A stretch of DNA of 64,000 nt. It comes from Bacillota bacterium. GTDB lineage: Bacteria; Bacillota; SHA-98; UBA4971. Below are positions 25,272 through 36,079 of the stretch, one piece after another. Location: contig DUSX01000034.1 of assembly GCA_012842395.1 (NCBI GenBank), positions 62,001 to 126,000 of the forward strand. Reading direction: 5' to 3'. The translations under genes and the position numbers were made by a program. Under the pieces are notes generated by a model, which ran no database searches, had not been told where the DNA came from, and was given only the letters and a program-made list of their open reading frames with translations. The stretch's first letter is position 1. Every line of letters begins with the position of its first letter.

Positions 25272-25442
25272 GACGTTCACCCCCGCACATCACGGCTTCC
25301 GCGCGCGACCGGACGAATCGGAGGGGCGAACTGGAGCCTGCCCTCCGCGACGCCCCGAGGCCGTGTCGCGACCTTCCTCGCGCCCTGAGCACGCGGCCCC
25401 CAGGTGCTGGCAACGGCCGGCACCCAACAACTCACTATTATA

Positions 25443-25457
25443 AGCAAAGTGCGTGCC
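25443..25457 (-). promoter_or_regulatory. Sigma-54 (RpoN) promoter of the lysine fermentation operon
   Basis: The minus strand reads GGCACGCACTTTGCT. It matches the -24/-12 consensus TGGCACG-N4-TTGCW at every position except the first T (here C), with the GG and GC exactly ten bases apart. A TATAAT overlaps just downstream but has no matching -35. The rest of 25281-25812 holds no convincing gene; enhancer sites for an activator would be expected at about 25500-25650. Confidence 0.7.
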
Positions 25458-25812
25458 GTACGCACGCACGAACTGCGGGAGAAAACCGTATTGGGGGCGT
25501 GGTTTCCCACACGGTGCACGTGGATTGTGAAGGGTGCAGGGCGCCCATGTTTCGGCACCCGCCCGGTATTCAGCGGCCGCACGCGCTGTCATGGAGGGCT
25601 GGTGAGCGCCCCGAGGTGCCGTCGCCACGAGGCGCGAAGCGAATTCACGAGATTCTGGGGATAGACATGGCACACCAGTTATGGTAAAATGCAGCTATCA
25701 TGGCCGCGACGCTCCCTCGGTTCTCCGGCGGTGCAGGTGTGCGGCCTAGAGGTAGAGAGGCCCGGTTCGGGCCGGGCCGGCCGATGTGGCTGCCTGGTGC
25801 CCGGCAGCGATA

Positions 25813-26031
25813 TCAACGGGTTTTGTGGGTCATCTCAGTCTTGCGGGCCTTGGATGTTCCGTGCGCGTGAACGCCCTTCACCTGGGCTTTTTGAGACGAG
25901 GATTCCCGCCCGCGTGGAGTGCCCCGGGGTTTGGTGGCTTCGACAGCTAAAACCTCCCTGGCTTCCTCTGTTTCCTTCGCCGCGCGGGCGGGTTTGACTG
26001 GTTCTTGCGCTTGCCAAGTGTCGCCAACCAT
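25813..26031 (-). CDS. Possible small basic, low-complexity protein (72 aa)
   Basis: A frame from ATG 26031 with ggagatgg upstream, encoding a protein almost free of large hydrophobic residues and rich in Lys, Arg, Glu, Thr and Ala (PVKPARAAKETEEAREVLAV, GTSKARKTEMTHKTR). Such composition could be a disordered nucleic-acid-binding or spore-core-like protein. No family is recognised and the codon bias is only partly like that of its neighbours, so it may be a chance frame. Confidence 0.35.
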   Translation of the reverse strand: MVGDTWQAQEPVKPARAAKETEEAREVLAVEATKPRGTPRGRESSSQKAQVKGVHAHGTSKARKTEMTHKTR

Positions 26032-26170
26032 GATCTAACCATCTCCGTGCATGACATTCCCGCGTCTATCATGCCCGCCGGAGACTGCGACAATCCGTGC
26101 TCGGCGGCAGGCCGCTGTCGGCGCCAAGTCGCAGCGCGAAAGCCCAGGATTCCCACGTCCACGCGGTTCG

Positions 26171-27457
26171 TCAGGCCAGGCCGATGTCCCTGCGGTACCA
26201 CATCCCACGGAACTTCACATGCCGCACGCCTTCGTACGCGCGAGCGCTGGCCTCCCGAACGGTCCCGGCGGTGGCCACGACGTTCATCACGCGTCCACCT
26301 GAGCTCACCAAGCGGCCATCGGCGTCGTATTTCGTGCCGGCGTGAAACAGAAGGAGTCCCTCGGCCCAGGCGGCCTCCTCATCCATGTAGATCCGGTCGC
26401 CCACAGCCGGCTGGGCCGGATACCCTTCGGATGCCACGACTAGGCACACGCTCGCCCCTTCACGCCATCGCACCGCCACCGACGCCGGCCCGAACCCGAA
26501 AGCATCTCCCTCAACGGCGGCTTCTATGATGTCCACGAGGTCGGATTCCATCATGGGAAGAACGGCTTGGGTCTCCGGGTCCCCAAGCCTCGCGTTGAAC
26601 TCGAGCACCTTCGGCCCAGACGACGTAAGCATGAGCCCGGCGTAGAGGACTCCTACGTATCTGCGGCCTTCCTCAGCCAGGCCCCGCACAGCTGGCTCGA
26701 TGATCTCCGCCATGATCCTTGACTCCAGGGGCCCGCTGGACTCCGGAGCAGGGGCTATTGCCCCCATTCCACCCGTGTTGGGGCCGACGTCGCCGTCGCC
26801 GGCGCGTTTGTGATCCCTCGCGGGCATGAGCGGGACCGCGGTCCTGCCGTCCGTGACCGCGAAGAAGCTCATCTCTCGCCCGGTGAGGAGTTCTTCCACC
26901 ACGATGCCCCGACCCGACTTCAGCGATGCCACGGCTCGGACGGCATGTTCGGCCTCATCAGGCGTTGTTCCGACGATGACCCCTTTGCCGGCCGCGAGCC
27001 CGTCCGCCTTCACGACAACGGGCGCACCGTGCCGCCGGACGAAGTCGACGGCCGCGTCCTCGTCGAGGAAGATGCGGTAGTCTGCGGTGGGGATCCCATT
27101 CCTCTTCATGAACTCCTTCGCCCAGGCTTTGCTGGACTCAATCTCAGCGGCTAGGCGCGTGGGCCCGAATACGGCCAGCCCAAGCCGGGTGAACTCGTCC
27201 GCGAGCCCCATTGCGAGAGGAGCCTCCGGCCCAACCACGGTGATGTCCACGCGCCTGTCCAGGGCGAATCTCGAAAGCTCCGCGACGTCGGTCGCGGCTA
27301 TGGGCACGCACGAGGCGAGCCTCGCTATCCCGGGGTTGCCAGGCGCGGCGTAAACCTCCGCGACCCGGGGGCTTGAGGCGAGTTTCCACACGAGCGCGTG
27401 CTCCCTTCCTCCCTGCCCGACAACGAGCACGCGAAGACCATCACGCTTCAATTCCAT
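26171..27457 (-). CDS. purD: Phosphoribosylamine-glycine ligase (GAR synthetase)
   Basis: A 428-residue ATP-grasp enzyme that joins glycine to phosphoribosylamine (step 2 of purine synthesis). The N-terminal LRVLVVGQGGREHALVWKLA, VGPEAPLAMGLADEF, SKAWAKEFMKRNGIPTADY and PVVVKADGLAAGKGVIVGTT are all typical, as is NTGGMGAIAPAP and EFNARLGDPETQAVLPMM. ATG 27457 is set by the conserved N-terminus; upstream open frame is not family sequence. It is the last gene of the pur operon. Confidence 0.97.
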   Translation of the reverse strand: MELKRDGLRVLVVGQGGREHALVWKLASSPRVAEVYAAPGNPGIARLASCVPIAATDVAELSRFALDRRVDITVVGPEAPLAMGLADEFTRLGLAVFGPTRLAAEIESSKAWAKEFMKRNGIPTADYRIFLDEDAAVDFVRRHGAPVVVKADGLAAGKGVIVGTTPDEAEHAVRAVASLKSGRGIVVEELLTGREMSFFAVTDGRTAVPLMPARDHKRAGDGDVGPNTGGMGAIAPAPESSGPLESRIMAEIIEPAVRGLAEEGRRYVGVLYAGLMLTSSGPKVLEFNARLGDPETQAVLPMMESDLVDIIEAAVEGDAFGFGPASVAVRWREGASVCLVVASEGYPAQPAVGDRIYMDEEAAWAEGLLLFHAGTKYDADGRLVSSGGRVMNVVATAGTVREASARAYEGVRHVKFRGMWYRRDIGLA

Positions 27458-27658
27458 CACCCCATTGATGAGTCTTGCGGGCGCCGAGACCAGAATGCCT
27501 ACCCGTAAGCCAGGATGCGCCGCATATCGCTCCTGCGGGGCCTGGGTTGCCGCACGGCAGGCGCCGGTGATGGGCCGCTTTCGGCGCCTAGCGCGCCTCG
27601 GGCCCTCGCCCCTCTCACACACAGGAGCGGCAACCATTCGCGCATCCCTGGCTAAGTA

Positions 27659-27857
27659 TGTCGCCAAAAGTTCGCGCTACTTTTCGGCGGAGGGGTCTTG
27701 CCCAGGGTTGCCGGTGCTTGCACAACGGGGCATGGAGAATTCGGCTCTCTTAAGCGCCGAATTCGAACGAGGCGCGCCGCAAGCGCGCCGTCCCCGGAGG
27801 GCAACACCGGCAACCCTCGCGCCGTCAAGAAAGGAGACGAAAACTTATGGCGCCGCA
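27659..27857. repeat. Degenerate intergenic repeat, copy B
   Basis: About 199 bases filling the gap between purD and purH and ending three bases from the purH stop. Its ends form an imperfect inverted repeat (tcgccaaaagttcg and, inverted, gcgccataagttttcg), and ggttgccggtg/caccggcaacc form an inner one. In reverse orientation it aligns to 58691-58888 through ctcgttcgaat, gccgaattc, gccccgt and ccggcaa. No protein of the flanking genes extends into it. Confidence 0.65.
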
Positions 27858-27859
27858 CA

Positions 27860-29446
27860 TTAGTGCCTGAAATGCCGGACGCCGGTGAATACCATGGCGA
27901 TCCCGTGCTCGTTGGCGGCAGCTATGCACTCCTCGTCCCTGACAGACCCGCCGGGCTGGACGATGGCCGTCACGCCAGCCTTCGCAGCCTCGTCGATGCC
28001 GTCCCGGAACGGGAAGAAGGCATCGGACGCCAGAACAGCGCCTCGGGCGTTCGGCCCGGCATGCTCCGCAGCTATCCTCACGGAGCCGACGCGGTTCATC
28101 TGGCCCGCCCCGACCCCGACCGTGGCATCGTCCTTCCACAGCACGATGGCATTGGATTTGACGTGCTTCGCGACGCGCATTGCGTGGAGGAGCCATCTTG
28201 CCTCTTGAACGCTTGGCCTTCTCGCCGTCACCACGCGAACATCGCGGTCCGCGTCGCCGTCGGCACCGTCCGCCTCCTGGGCGAGGAAGCCTCCGTCCAC
28301 CCAGCGCACGTCCATTCCCTTCGCGGCGACGCTCAAGGGATCATCCCCCGCGGGATCATCCCTCGGGATCACGAGCACCCGCATGTTGCGCTTCGTGGCG
28401 AGGATGCGGAGCGCATCGTCCTCCACGCCCCAGGCGAGAACGACCTCCACGAACGTCTCCACGAGCTTGCTGGCCACTTCCTCGGTGAGGGTCCCGCCGA
28501 GGCCCACCACGCTCCCGAAGGCGGATACGCTGTCAGCCTCGCGAGCCTTCACGTACGCGGTTGCGAGGTCATCCCCCACCGCCACGCCGCAAGGATTGGT
28601 GTGCTTTATGACCACGGCGACTGGTTCCTTGAATTCCTTCATGATCCTGAGCGCCGCGTCGGCGTCGAGGATGTTGTTGAACGAAAGCGGTTTGCCCTGC
28701 ACCTGTCGGGCGCCGGCAAGGCCTCTCCTCCCCCACCTCGCCGTCCCCAGGCCCTCGACAGCATAGAAAGCCGCCCTCTGATGAGGGTTCTCACCGTAAC
28801 GCAGATCGAGCACTTTCGTGCCCCGCACCCACAAGCGCTCGCCGAACGGGCCGTCGTCCGAACCGGCCGCCCGGCTCAGGAACTCCGCTATGGCGTGGTC
28901 GTACTCAGCCGTGTGCCGGAAGGCCTCAGCAGCGAGGCGCGTCCGTGTGGCATGCGATACCTCCCCAAGACGCTCGAGTTCGGATATGACCTCCGCATAC
29001 CTCGCGGGGTTGGTCACGACCGTGACGCGCTCGAAGTTCTTGGCTGCCGCCCTCACCATGGTCGGGCCACCGATATCGATGTTCTCAACGGCCTCCTCGA
29101 GGGTGACACCCGGCCTTGCCACAGTCTGCGTGAACGGGTAAAGGTTCACCGCCACGAGGTCGATGAACGCGATGCCCAGTTGCCGGAGTTCCTCCTCGTG
29201 CTGGGGCGTCCGCCGCGCGAGGATCCCGGCGTGCACCGCGGGGTGAAGGGTCTTCACACGGCCTCCGAGGATCTCAGGGAAGCCTGTCAGGTCCGACACC
29301 TTCCTTACGGGGACTCCGGCCTCTTGCAGAACGGCCGCGGTGCCCCCAGTGGACACGATCTCGTAGCCGAGCCGCGAGAGCGCGCCCGCGAACTCTACCA
29401 CGCCTGTCTTGTCGTAAACGCTGATGATCGCCCTACGCACTTCCAA
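27860..29446 (-). CDS. purH: Bifunctional AICAR transformylase / IMP cyclohydrolase
   Basis: A 528-residue enzyme for the last two steps to IMP. The N-terminal MGS-like cyclohydrolase domain shows RRAIISVYDKTGVVEFAGAL, EIVSTGGTAAVL and GRVKTLHPAVHAGIL. The transformylase domain has VVIKHTNPCGVAVGD and ASDAFFPFRDGIDEAA with GGSVRDEECIAAANE. TTG 29446 lies six bases after aaggaggtg and begins at the conserved domain; the frame continues upstream but is unrelated there. Confidence 0.97.
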   Translation of the reverse strand: MEVRRAIISVYDKTGVVEFAGALSRLGYEIVSTGGTAAVLQEAGVPVRKVSDLTGFPEILGGRVKTLHPAVHAGILARRTPQHEEELRQLGIAFIDLVAVNLYPFTQTVARPGVTLEEAVENIDIGGPTMVRAAAKNFERVTVVTNPARYAEVISELERLGEVSHATRTRLAAEAFRHTAEYDHAIAEFLSRAAGSDDGPFGERLWVRGTKVLDLRYGENPHQRAAFYAVEGLGTARWGRRGLAGARQVQGKPLSFNNILDADAALRIMKEFKEPVAVVIKHTNPCGVAVGDDLATAYVKAREADSVSAFGSVVGLGGTLTEEVASKLVETFVEVVLAWGVEDDALRILATKRNMRVLVIPRDDPAGDDPLSVAAKGMDVRWVDGGFLAQEADGADGDADRDVRVVTARRPSVQEARWLLHAMRVAKHVKSNAIVLWKDDATVGVGAGQMNRVGSVRIAAEHAGPNARGAVLASDAFFPFRDGIDEAAKAGVTAIVQPGGSVRDEECIAAANEHGIAMVFTGVRHFRH

Positions 29447-29620
29447 TTCGTCCACCTCCTTGTGATGCAGGACCGGTGTTGAGGACGCATCAGAGATTGC
29501 CCGCCCCATTTCCACTTTCCGTTACTTGCCAGGCAGCCGGTGTTGCACTCGGAGACGACGCCCGAGGCGGCGCGTCCCGGCAGAAGCCGGACCAGACGCA
29601 CGGGGTGAGCCCGCGCAGGC

Positions 29621-30241
29621 TCACCGCTCTTCCACCAAGACCCTCCTCCCCTCAAGTCTCACCCGCCCCTCTGCAAGAGCCCGAATGCACTCCACGAGGA
29701 GGTCGTGCTCTTGCTCAAGGATTCGGGCGGAGAGCGACTCGGGAGTGTCGTCTGGCATCACCGGGACAACTCGTTGGCCCAGTATCGGCCCTGTATCCAC
29801 GCCTTCATCCACGAAGTGCACCGTGCAACCGCTGTATTTCACCCCATACTCCAGCGCCTGGCGTTGAGCTTCCAGGCCGCGGAACGCTGGGAGCAACGAC
29901 GGGTGTATGTTGATCACCCGGCCCGGAAACGCTTCGAGAAACGTCCTGCCGAGGACCCTCATGAAACCCGCCAGGACCACCAGGTCCGGTCCGAACTCGG
30001 CTACCGCACGGACGAGAGCCTCCTCGAACGCCGCACGCGAGGCAAAGGCGTCGCGCTTGACGACCGCGGCCGGTATCCCGTGGGAGGCTGCCCTCCCGAG
30101 GACAGGCGCGTCGGGATTGTCGCACACGACGCCCACCACTCGGGCGTTCAACCTCCCGCGTTCGGCGGCGTCCACTATGGCCTGAAAGTTGGATCCCCGG
30201 CCTGAAGCCATCACTACGACGCTGAACCCGTCACGCGTCAA
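29621..30241 (-). CDS. purN: Phosphoribosylglycinamide formyltransferase (10-formyl-THF dependent)
   Basis: A 206-residue PurN with [20 protein letters not shown] (phosphate loop), [18 protein letters not shown], the catalytic [20 protein letters not shown] (Asn, His) and the Asp-containing [16 protein letters not shown] 30241 follows ggggaggtga and overlaps the end of the fused purF-purM gene by 11 bases, so translation is coupled. It formylates GAR (step 3). Confidence 0.96.
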   Translation of the reverse strand: MTRDGFSVVVMASGRGSNFQAIVDAAERGRLNARVVGVVCDNPDAPVLGRAASHGIPAAVVKRDAFASRAAFEEALVRAVAEFGPDLVVLAGFMRVLGRTFLEAFPGRVINIHPSLLPAFRGLEAQRQALEYGVKYSGCTVHFVDEGVDTGPILGQRVVPVMPDDTPESLSARILEQEHDLLVECIRALAEGRVRLEGRRVLVEER

Positions 30242-32822
30242 CGAAAGTCACCTCCCCGTTCCCCGGAACGACCTCTCCCACGACATAACACCGCTCGCCC
30301 GCCGCCTCCAGGATCTGCACAGCCCGCGCGACGTCCCCTGGCTTCACGGCGACGATGAACCCGATGCCCATGTTGAACGTCCTCGCCATCTCTCGCTCTT
30401 CCACATTCCCGAGCCTCTGGATCAATCTGAAAACGGGCGGAACGGGCCACGACCCGCGCCTGAGCCTCAGGCCCAGGCCGGGCGGGAGCATGCGCGGAGG
30501 ATTGTCGATGAGTCCCCCTCCGGTTATGTGAGCCATGCCGCATATACGAACCTTGGCTGCAAGGTCCAATATGGACCGCACGTAAATCCTGGTTGGCTCG
30601 AGGAGCTCCTCCCAGAGCCGACGTCTCACGCCTTCCGGCTCGTCATTGAGACCGAGCCCGGCGATGTCGAAGAGGACGTGCCGCGCGAGGGAGAACCCGT
30701 TGCTGTGGAGGCCAGACGAGGCAAGGCCTATAAGGGCGTCCCCGGGCTCGATTCGCGTGCCGTCCACGAGCTGGCTTCGACTCACAAGTCCCACCGCGAA
30801 TCCCGCCACGTCGAAATCGCCTTCACCGTAAAACCCAGGCATCTCGGCGGTCTCCCCTCCGAGCAACGCGCATCCCGCTTGCCTGCACCCCTCCGCCATC
30901 CCGGACACTATGGTCGCGACCTTCTCCGGGTCTATTCTGGACTGGGCGAGGTAATCAAGGAAAAAGAGCGGCCTCGCCCCGCACGTGAGCACGTCGTTCA
31001 CGCACATGGCCACAGCGTCGATGCCTATCGTATCGAGCTTCCCGGCCTCGATCGCGACGCGCAGCTTCGTCCCAACTCCGTCGGCGCCCGCCACGAGCAG
31101 GAGGTCCCCTGCGGGCGAGCCAGCCTCACCCAGCTTGTACACCCCGCCGAACCCACCGATTCCGCCGACCACACCCTCATCGAATGTGGAGGCAACCGCA
31201 TCCCGGATGAGCTCCACAGCCCTCGCGCCCCGGTCAATGTCAACGCCCGCGCCCGCGTATGTTGCACGCAGGACAGGGCCCGCACTCGCTGCAGCGACGG
31301 GGCGTGCAGCCTCACCCCACGCGCCAGCGCCCGTCTCAAGCGTAGTCGCAGTGACACCAGGCGCACCCCTTTCGACAGGCACCGGGTAATCGCCGTCGAA
31401 GCACGCGAGGCACAGTCCCAGCTCTTCCCGGCGCGTCGCGCCCGCAGCACGCTTCATGGCCTCCAGCAGCCCCTCGCGGCTCAGGTAATGTAAGGTGTCA
31501 GCCCCCGTCAAGGCCAGCACGAACTCCTCACCACCCGACGCCGCAAGCCGATCGCCACGCCTGGACGTATCGATGCCGTAGAAACAGGGATACATCACGG
31601 GGGGCGAGGCCACGAGCAGGCCCACGCTCCTCGCACCGGCTTCGCGCAGGAGCCTCACCAGCCGCGCGCTGGTGGTGCCCCGAACGATCGAGTCGTCCAC
31701 CAGCACGACACGCTTGCCCTCCACGAGCCGGCGCACGGCGTTGAGCTTGAGCCGCACGCCAAGGCTCCTCTCGCCCTGGGTTGGTTGGATGAACGTGCGG
31801 CCCAGGTATCTGTTCTTGACGAGGCCGTACTCAAACGGTATGCCGCTTTCCCTAGCGAACCCCAGTCCAGCCGCAACTCCAGACTCGGGCACGGGCACCA
31901 CCACGTCAGCGTCCAGCCTGTGTTCCTCTGCAAGCACGCGTCCCATCTCGTACCTGGCCTCATTCACGTTCACGCCATCGATCACGCTGTCTGGCCTTGC
32001 GAAGTAGATGTACTCGAACACGCACGTGGTGCGCCTCGTTATCACCGGGCCGTGCACCGATCTCACGCCGTTCGCGTCGATGAGCACGATCTCCCCCGGT
32101 TCCACCTCGCGCATGAGGTCGGCTCCGATCACATCTAAGGCGCACGACTCCGACGCGAGCGCAAAGCCGCCCGAGGGCAGCACGCCCAGGCAAAGCGGTC
32201 TGAACCCGTGCGGATCGCGCATCCCCATGAGCATCGTCTCCGTCATCAACACGACTGAATAGGCGCCCTCCAAGTCGATCATGCACTTGAGGAGGGCGTC
32301 CGCCAGGTCGTTCTGGGAGTATCTGGCTAGGAGACACCCGATGACCTCAGTGTCCACGGTGGTCTGGAAGACCGACCCCGACATGCCGAGGGTCTTCCTC
32401 AGCGCGTCCGCGTTGACCACGTTTCCGTTGTGCGCGAGGGCCAGGTCCCCCCAGGGATAGTGGAACACGAGCGGTTGAGCGTCGGTTATGCCGGCCGAAC
32501 CGGCAGTTGAGTAGCGCACGTGTCCGATGGCGAGGGTGCCCTTCATACGTTCGCCGACCCCACCTCCGAAGACCTCGGACACGAGCCCCATGGCTTTGTG
32601 GAGACGTATGCCCGTCCCCGCCCCGGACGACACCGCCATTCCCGCGCTTTCCTGCCCTCTGTGCTGAAGCGCCTGCAGCCCGTAGTACACAAACTCCGAG
32701 GCACTTAGCCCCCCCGCCGTCATCACGCCGATGACGCCGCACTTCTCCCGCCACCCAAAAGGCCGACCCATCGGATCCGGACCCATCGGACCCGGCACGA
32801 GATCTAGGATCCCATGGCCCAT
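30231..32822 (-). CDS. purF-purM: PurF-PurM fusion: amidophosphoribosyltransferase + AIR synthetase
   Basis: One uninterrupted frame of 863 residues. Residues 1-480 are PurF: the N-terminal nucleophile Cys 28 in [10 protein letters not shown] (after a pro-segment to be removed), HRGQESAG, the PRPP loop [14 protein letters not shown] and the 4Fe-4S cysteines of the Bacillus-type enzyme ([38 protein letters not shown]). Residues 481-519 are an Ala/Gly/Pro-rich linker. Residues 520-863 are a full-length Pur[92 protein letters not shown] and RTFNMGIGF. No in-frame ATG, GTG or TTG occurs in the linker, so separate translation of PurM is unlikely. The start overlaps purL by 19 bases. Confidence 0.94.
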   Translation of the reverse strand: MGHGILDLVPGPMGPDPMGRPFGWREKCGVIGVMTAGGLSASEFVYYGLQALQHRGQESAGMAVSSGAGTGIRLHKAMGLVSEVFGGGVGERMKGTLAIGHVRYSTAGSAGITDAQPLVFHYPWGDLALAHNGNVVNADALRKTLGMSGSVFQTTVDTEVIGCLLARYSQNDLADALLKCMIDLEGAYSVVLMTETMLMGMRDPHGFRPLCLGVLPSGGFALASESCALDVIGADLMREVEPGEIVLIDANGVRSVHGPVITRRTTCVFEYIYFARPDSVIDGVNVNEARYEMGRVLAEEHRLDADVVVPVPESGVAAGLGFARESGIPFEYGLVKNRYLGRTFIQPTQGERSLGVRLKLNAVRRLVEGKRVVLVDDSIVRGTTSARLVRLLREAGARSVGLLVASPPVMYPCFYGIDTSRRGDRLAASGGEEFVLALTGADTLHYLSREGLLEAMKRAAGATRREELGLCLACFDGDYPVPVERGAPGVTATTLETGAGAWGEAARPVAAASAGPVLRATYAGAGVDIDRGARAVELIRDAVASTFDEGVVGGIGGFGGVYKLGEAGSPAGDLLLVAGADGVGTKLRVAIEAGKLDTIGIDAVAMCVNDVLTCGARPLFFLDYLAQSRIDPEKVATIVSGMAEGCRQAGCALLGGETAEMPGFYGEGDFDVAGFAVGLVSRSQLVDGTRIEPGDALIGLASSGLHSNGFSLARHVLFDIAGLGLNDEPEGVRRRLWEELLEPTRIYVRSILDLAAKVRICGMAHITGGGLIDNPPRMLPPGLGLRLRRGSWPVPPVFRLIQRLGNVEEREMARTFNMGIGFIVAVKPGDVARAVQILEAAGERCYVVGEVVPGNGEVTFVDA

Positions 32823-35110
32823 GCTATCGCCCCCCGGTACACTCTCGCGAGCTCTTGTACTGGGATGTCCACGAGCGTGCGGGCCCCTCGCCTTGCGCGG
32901 CTCGACTGAGGGCCCGTGCACTCGTCCCGCCCCCCGTCCCGCCCCTCGTCCCGCCGATCATCCTCGATGACAAGACGCGTTCCGCCTACCTCGCCGAGCA
33001 CCGTCACAGGCACGTCGCGGCTATCCGCCATCGCGAGCACGTCGGTCAGCGCAGCCGGCGGAAAGGATACCAACATCCTGGCCCCGGACTCGCTGAAGAG
33101 GAACCGGTCCGCACGCAGACTGCCAGGCAGCCTCACGCGCGCTCCGATCCCGTCACCATCGCGCCCCAGGATGCACGCCTCGGAGAGCGCGACGGCGAGA
33201 CCGCCCTCGGACAGGTCATGGCACGAGGAAAGGAGGCCTCTGCGGATGAGGGAGATCGATAGCTGAATCAGGGCGCGCTCCGCATCGAGGCGCACGGCGG
33301 GCACAGGCCCTCCCTCGATCCCGTGTACCTCGGCTAGGTACGCGGTCGCTCCGATCTCGTCGTACGTCAGCCCGAGAACCGCCACGGTGTCTCCCTCGTG
33401 CTTGAAGCCGGGGGTCGTCAGGTAAGCCAGGTCCTCGATGAGGCCGACCATCCCGACTACGGGCGTCGGGTAAACCGCCACCGCGGGCGACCCGGGCTTC
33501 GCCGACTCGTTGTAAAAGCTCACGTTTCCGCCGGTCACCGGGATCTCAAGCGCCCGCGCCGCCTCCGCCATGCCTTCGACCGCCCTCTTGAACTGCCAGA
33601 AGACCTCGGGCTTCTCGGGGTTGCCGAAATTCAGGCAGTCGGTGATCCCCACAGGCTCCGCCCCCATTGCGGCGACGTTTCGCGCGGCCTCAGCCACGGC
33701 GTGGGCGGCACCCGCCCAAGGGTCGAGGTAGCAGAAAACCGAGTTCGCGTCGCACGTGAGTGCAAGGCCTTTCCTCGTGCCGGTCACTCTCACCACTGAG
33801 GTGCCCTTCCCCGGGAGCACGACAGTGTTGGTCCCGACTTGGTGGTCGTATTGGCTGTACACCCATTCCTTGCTTGCGATACCGGGCGACGCCAGGAGAC
33901 TCGAGATAGCGGCACCATAGTCGTCCGGCTCGGGCACGCTCGCAAGGTCGCGCGCCCTCTCTCGCCTGAAGTACTCCGGCTCCACGGCCTCCCTGATGTA
34001 GCACGGAGCCATGTCTGTGAGCGCCTTCGCAGGCACTTCCGCCACGATGGCGGCTCCGTCTCTCACCCGCAGGACACCGTCGCTGGTGACGCGGCCGACC
34101 ACAGTCGCCTCGAGCCCCCACTTCTTGAAAACCCGTTCCACCTGGGGCTCGCTGCCAGCCTTCACCGTCACGAGCATCCTCTCCTGGGACTCCGAGAGCA
34201 TGACCTCGTACGGGGTCATGCCCTCCTCGCGCCTCGGCACCTTGGCGATGTCGATCTCCATGCCCACGCCCCCGTGGGAAGCCATCTCACACGACGAGCA
34301 CGTCAGCCCTGCCGCGCCCATATCCTGGATTCCGACGACCACGTCCTCCCCGAGAGCGTATAGCTCCAGGCACGCCTCGACCAGGAGCTTCTCCATGAAC
34401 GGGTCTCCAACCTGAACCGCGGACCGCTTGGCCATAGCCTCGGGAGATAGCTCCGCCGATGCAAATGTCGCGCCGTGCATCCCGTCCCGTCCCGTGCGTG
34501 CGCCCACCACCATGACCGGATTTCCTGCACCGCGGGCCGCGGACTTCTTGACTGCGGATGCCGGGGCCACGCCCACGCACATCACGTTCACAAGAGGGCT
34601 TTCCCTAAAGCTCTCGTGCGTCGCGACCTCCCCCCCCACCGTGGGTATGCCGATGGAGTTTCCGTACCCAGCTATGCCCGCCACCACCTGGCCAAAGAGG
34701 TGCCGCGAGTGGGGATCCGAGAGCGGTCCGAACCTCAGGGAGTCGAGGAGCGCGATAGGGCGGGCGCCCATCGTGAAGATGTCGCGAATGATGCCGCCGA
34801 CCCCTGTTGCCGCGCCTTGGTACGGCTCGACAGCGGAGGGATGGTTGTGGCTTTCGATCTTGAATACCACGGCCAGGCCGTCCCCGATGTCCACCACGCC
34901 CGCGTTCTCGCCCGGTCCCTGAATCACGCGCTTGCCGGCTGTTGGCAGGAGGGCGAGCAAGGCCTTGGAGTTCTTGTAGCTGCAGTGCTCCGACCACATG
35001 ACAGCGAACATGCCGAGTTCTACAAGGTTGGGCTCGCGTCCGAGGATGTCCAGGACGCGTTGATACTCCTCATCAGAGAGGCCCATCTCCCGCCACGGCT
35101 TCTCACCCAA
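32804..35110 (-). CDS. purL: Phosphoribosylformylglycinamidine synthase, synthetase subunit
   Basis: A 768-residue small-type PurL that works with PurQ and PurS in making FGAM. Recognised by [67 protein letters not shown], the metal/ATP site text and [19 protein letters not shown] charged low-complexity insert ([14 protein letters not shown]) lies near the C-terminus. TTG 35110 follows gggaggtggg and overlaps the purQ stop by eight bases. Confidence 0.96.
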   Translation of the reverse strand: MGEKPWREMGLSDEEYQRVLDILGREPNLVELGMFAVMWSEHCSYKNSKALLALLPTAGKRVIQGPGENAGVVDIGDGLAVVFKIESHNHPSAVEPYQGAATGVGGIIRDIFTMGARPIALLDSLRFGPLSDPHSRHLFGQVVAGIAGYGNSIGIPTVGGEVATHESFRESPLVNVMCVGVAPASAVKKSAARGAGNPVMVVGARTGRDGMHGATFASAELSPEAMAKRSAVQVGDPFMEKLLVEACLELYALGEDVVVGIQDMGAAGLTCSSCEMASHGGVGMEIDIAKVPRREEGMTPYEVMLSESQERMLVTVKAGSEPQVERVFKKWGLEATVVGRVTSDGVLRVRDGAAIVAEVPAKALTDMAPCYIREAVEPEYFRRERARDLASVPEPDDYGAAISSLLASPGIASKEWVYSQYDHQVGTNTVVLPGKGTSVVRVTGTRKGLALTCDANSVFCYLDPWAGAAHAVAEAARNVAAMGAEPVGITDCLNFGNPEKPEVFWQFKRAVEGMAEAARALEIPVTGGNVSFYNESAKPGSPAVAVYPTPVVGMVGLIEDLAYLTTPGFKHEGDTVAVLGLTYDEIGATAYLAEVHGIEGGPVPAVRLDAERALIQLSISLIRRGLLSSCHDLSEGGLAVALSEACILGRDGDGIGARVRLPGSLRADRFLFSESGARMLVSFPPAALTDVLAMADSRDVPVTVLGEVGGTRLVIEDDRRDEGRDGGRDECTGPQSSRARRGARTLVDIPVQELARVYRGAIAWAMGS

Positions 35111-35807
35111 GCTTCCCACCTCCCGAAAGGAAATCGAAGGCCGAGGCAAAGACCAGTCTGCCGTCGGTGCCCCCCAAGACGGCCTCGCATGCCCGCTCGG
35201 GGTGGGGCATCATACCGAGCACGTTCCCACGTTCGTTGGTTATCCCCGCGATGGAGCGGCACGAACCGTTGGGATTCGCCTCCGGCGCGGCTACGCCTTC
35301 CCTGTTGACGTACCGGAACACCACCCGGCCGCTCCGCTCGAGATGGTCCAGGGTTGCGTCATCCGCGTAGTAGTTGCCCGTGGCGTGAGCTATCGGCATC
35401 GAGAGCACCTGTCCGGGCCGGCAGAGACGGGTGAAGGGGGTGAGGGCATTCTCCACACGCAGGTGCACGCGCTCGCACCTGAATCTCGGGACCGCGTTCG
35501 TCAACATGGCGCCAGGCAGCAGACCGCACTCGAGGAGTATTTGAAAGCCGTTGCATATTCCGAGGACAAGCCCGCCCGCCTCGGCGAACTCCACCACCTC
35601 GTCCATTATCGGCGAGAATCTCGCGATCGCCCCGGCGCGGAGGTAATCCCCATACGAGAAGCCCCCGGGGAGGATCACGAGATCGTGCCCGCCAAGGTCG
35701 CGGTCTTGATACCAGACGTACCTCACGTCTACGCCGAACGATTCAACCGCCCGGTAGCAGTCGGCGTCGCAGTTGGATCCCGGGAACACCACCACCCCGA
35801 CCCTCAT
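35103..35807 (-). CDS. purQ: Phosphoribosylformylglycinamidine synthase, glutaminase subunit
   Basis: A 234-residue class I glutamine amidotransferase. It starts [20 protein letters not shown], has the nucleophile in [12 protein letters not shown] and the His/Glu pair in [14 protein letters not shown]. It supplies ammonia to PurL. The start overlaps the stop of purS by four bases. Confidence 0.97.
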   Translation of the reverse strand: MRVGVVVFPGSNCDADCYRAVESFGVDVRYVWYQDRDLGGHDLVILPGGFSYGDYLRAGAIARFSPIMDEVVEFAEAGGLVLGICNGFQILLECGLLPGAMLTNAVPRFRCERVHLRVENALTPFTRLCRPGQVLSMPIAHATGNYYADDATLDHLERSGRVVFRYVNREGVAAPEANPNGSCRSIAGITNERGNVLGMMPHPERACEAVLGGTDGRLVFASAFDFLSGGGKLG

Positions 35808-36079
35808 CCCGCCCCGCCTCCAGCCTCGCCGAGCTCCGTCACGTCAAGCGAGAAGTTCTCGATGACGGGGTTTGCCAGGAGCTTGTCAGCGATGTCCTGT
35901 ATCTCGCGCCTGGCGGATTCCCGATCGCTCGACTCCAGGACGAGTTCGATGTGCTTGCCAATGCGCACGTCCAGGACGTTATCGTGGCTCATAGCGTGGA
36001 GCGCCCTCTTCACCGCAGACCCCTGGGGGTCCAGTATGGACTGTTTCAAAGTCACGGTGACCTGAGCCTTGAATCTCAC
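35804..36079 (-). CDS. purS: Phosphoribosylformylglycinamidine synthase, PurS subunit
   Basis: A 91-residue protein with [40 protein letters not shown] and [15 protein letters not shown], the standard PurS pattern that bridges PurQ and PurL. GTG 36079 overlaps the purC stop as GTGA; the longer upstream frame is purC read out of frame. Confidence 0.95.
   Translation of the reverse strand: MRFKAQVTVTLKQSILDPQGSAVKRALHAMSHDNVLDVRIGKHIELVLESSDRESARREIQDIADKLLANPVIENFSLDVTELGEAGGGAG

Noticed and set aside
25281-25431. Lysine riboswitch in the kdd leader
   Set aside because: I looked for the conserved lysine-riboswitch blocks and did not find them; the leader is short and GC-rich.
25666-25685. 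Second sigma-54-like site on the plus strand (tggcac near 25665)
   Set aside because: It lacks the GC pair at -12 and no plus-strand gene follows.
27698-31493. Long plus-strand open frames opposite purH, purN and purF-purM
   Set aside because: They mirror the minus-strand pur genes, lack ribosome sites and have His/Arg/Pro-rich text typical of the reverse strand of GC-rich genes. The same holds for long plus frames opposite the dinB, M28, kamD and murA genes.
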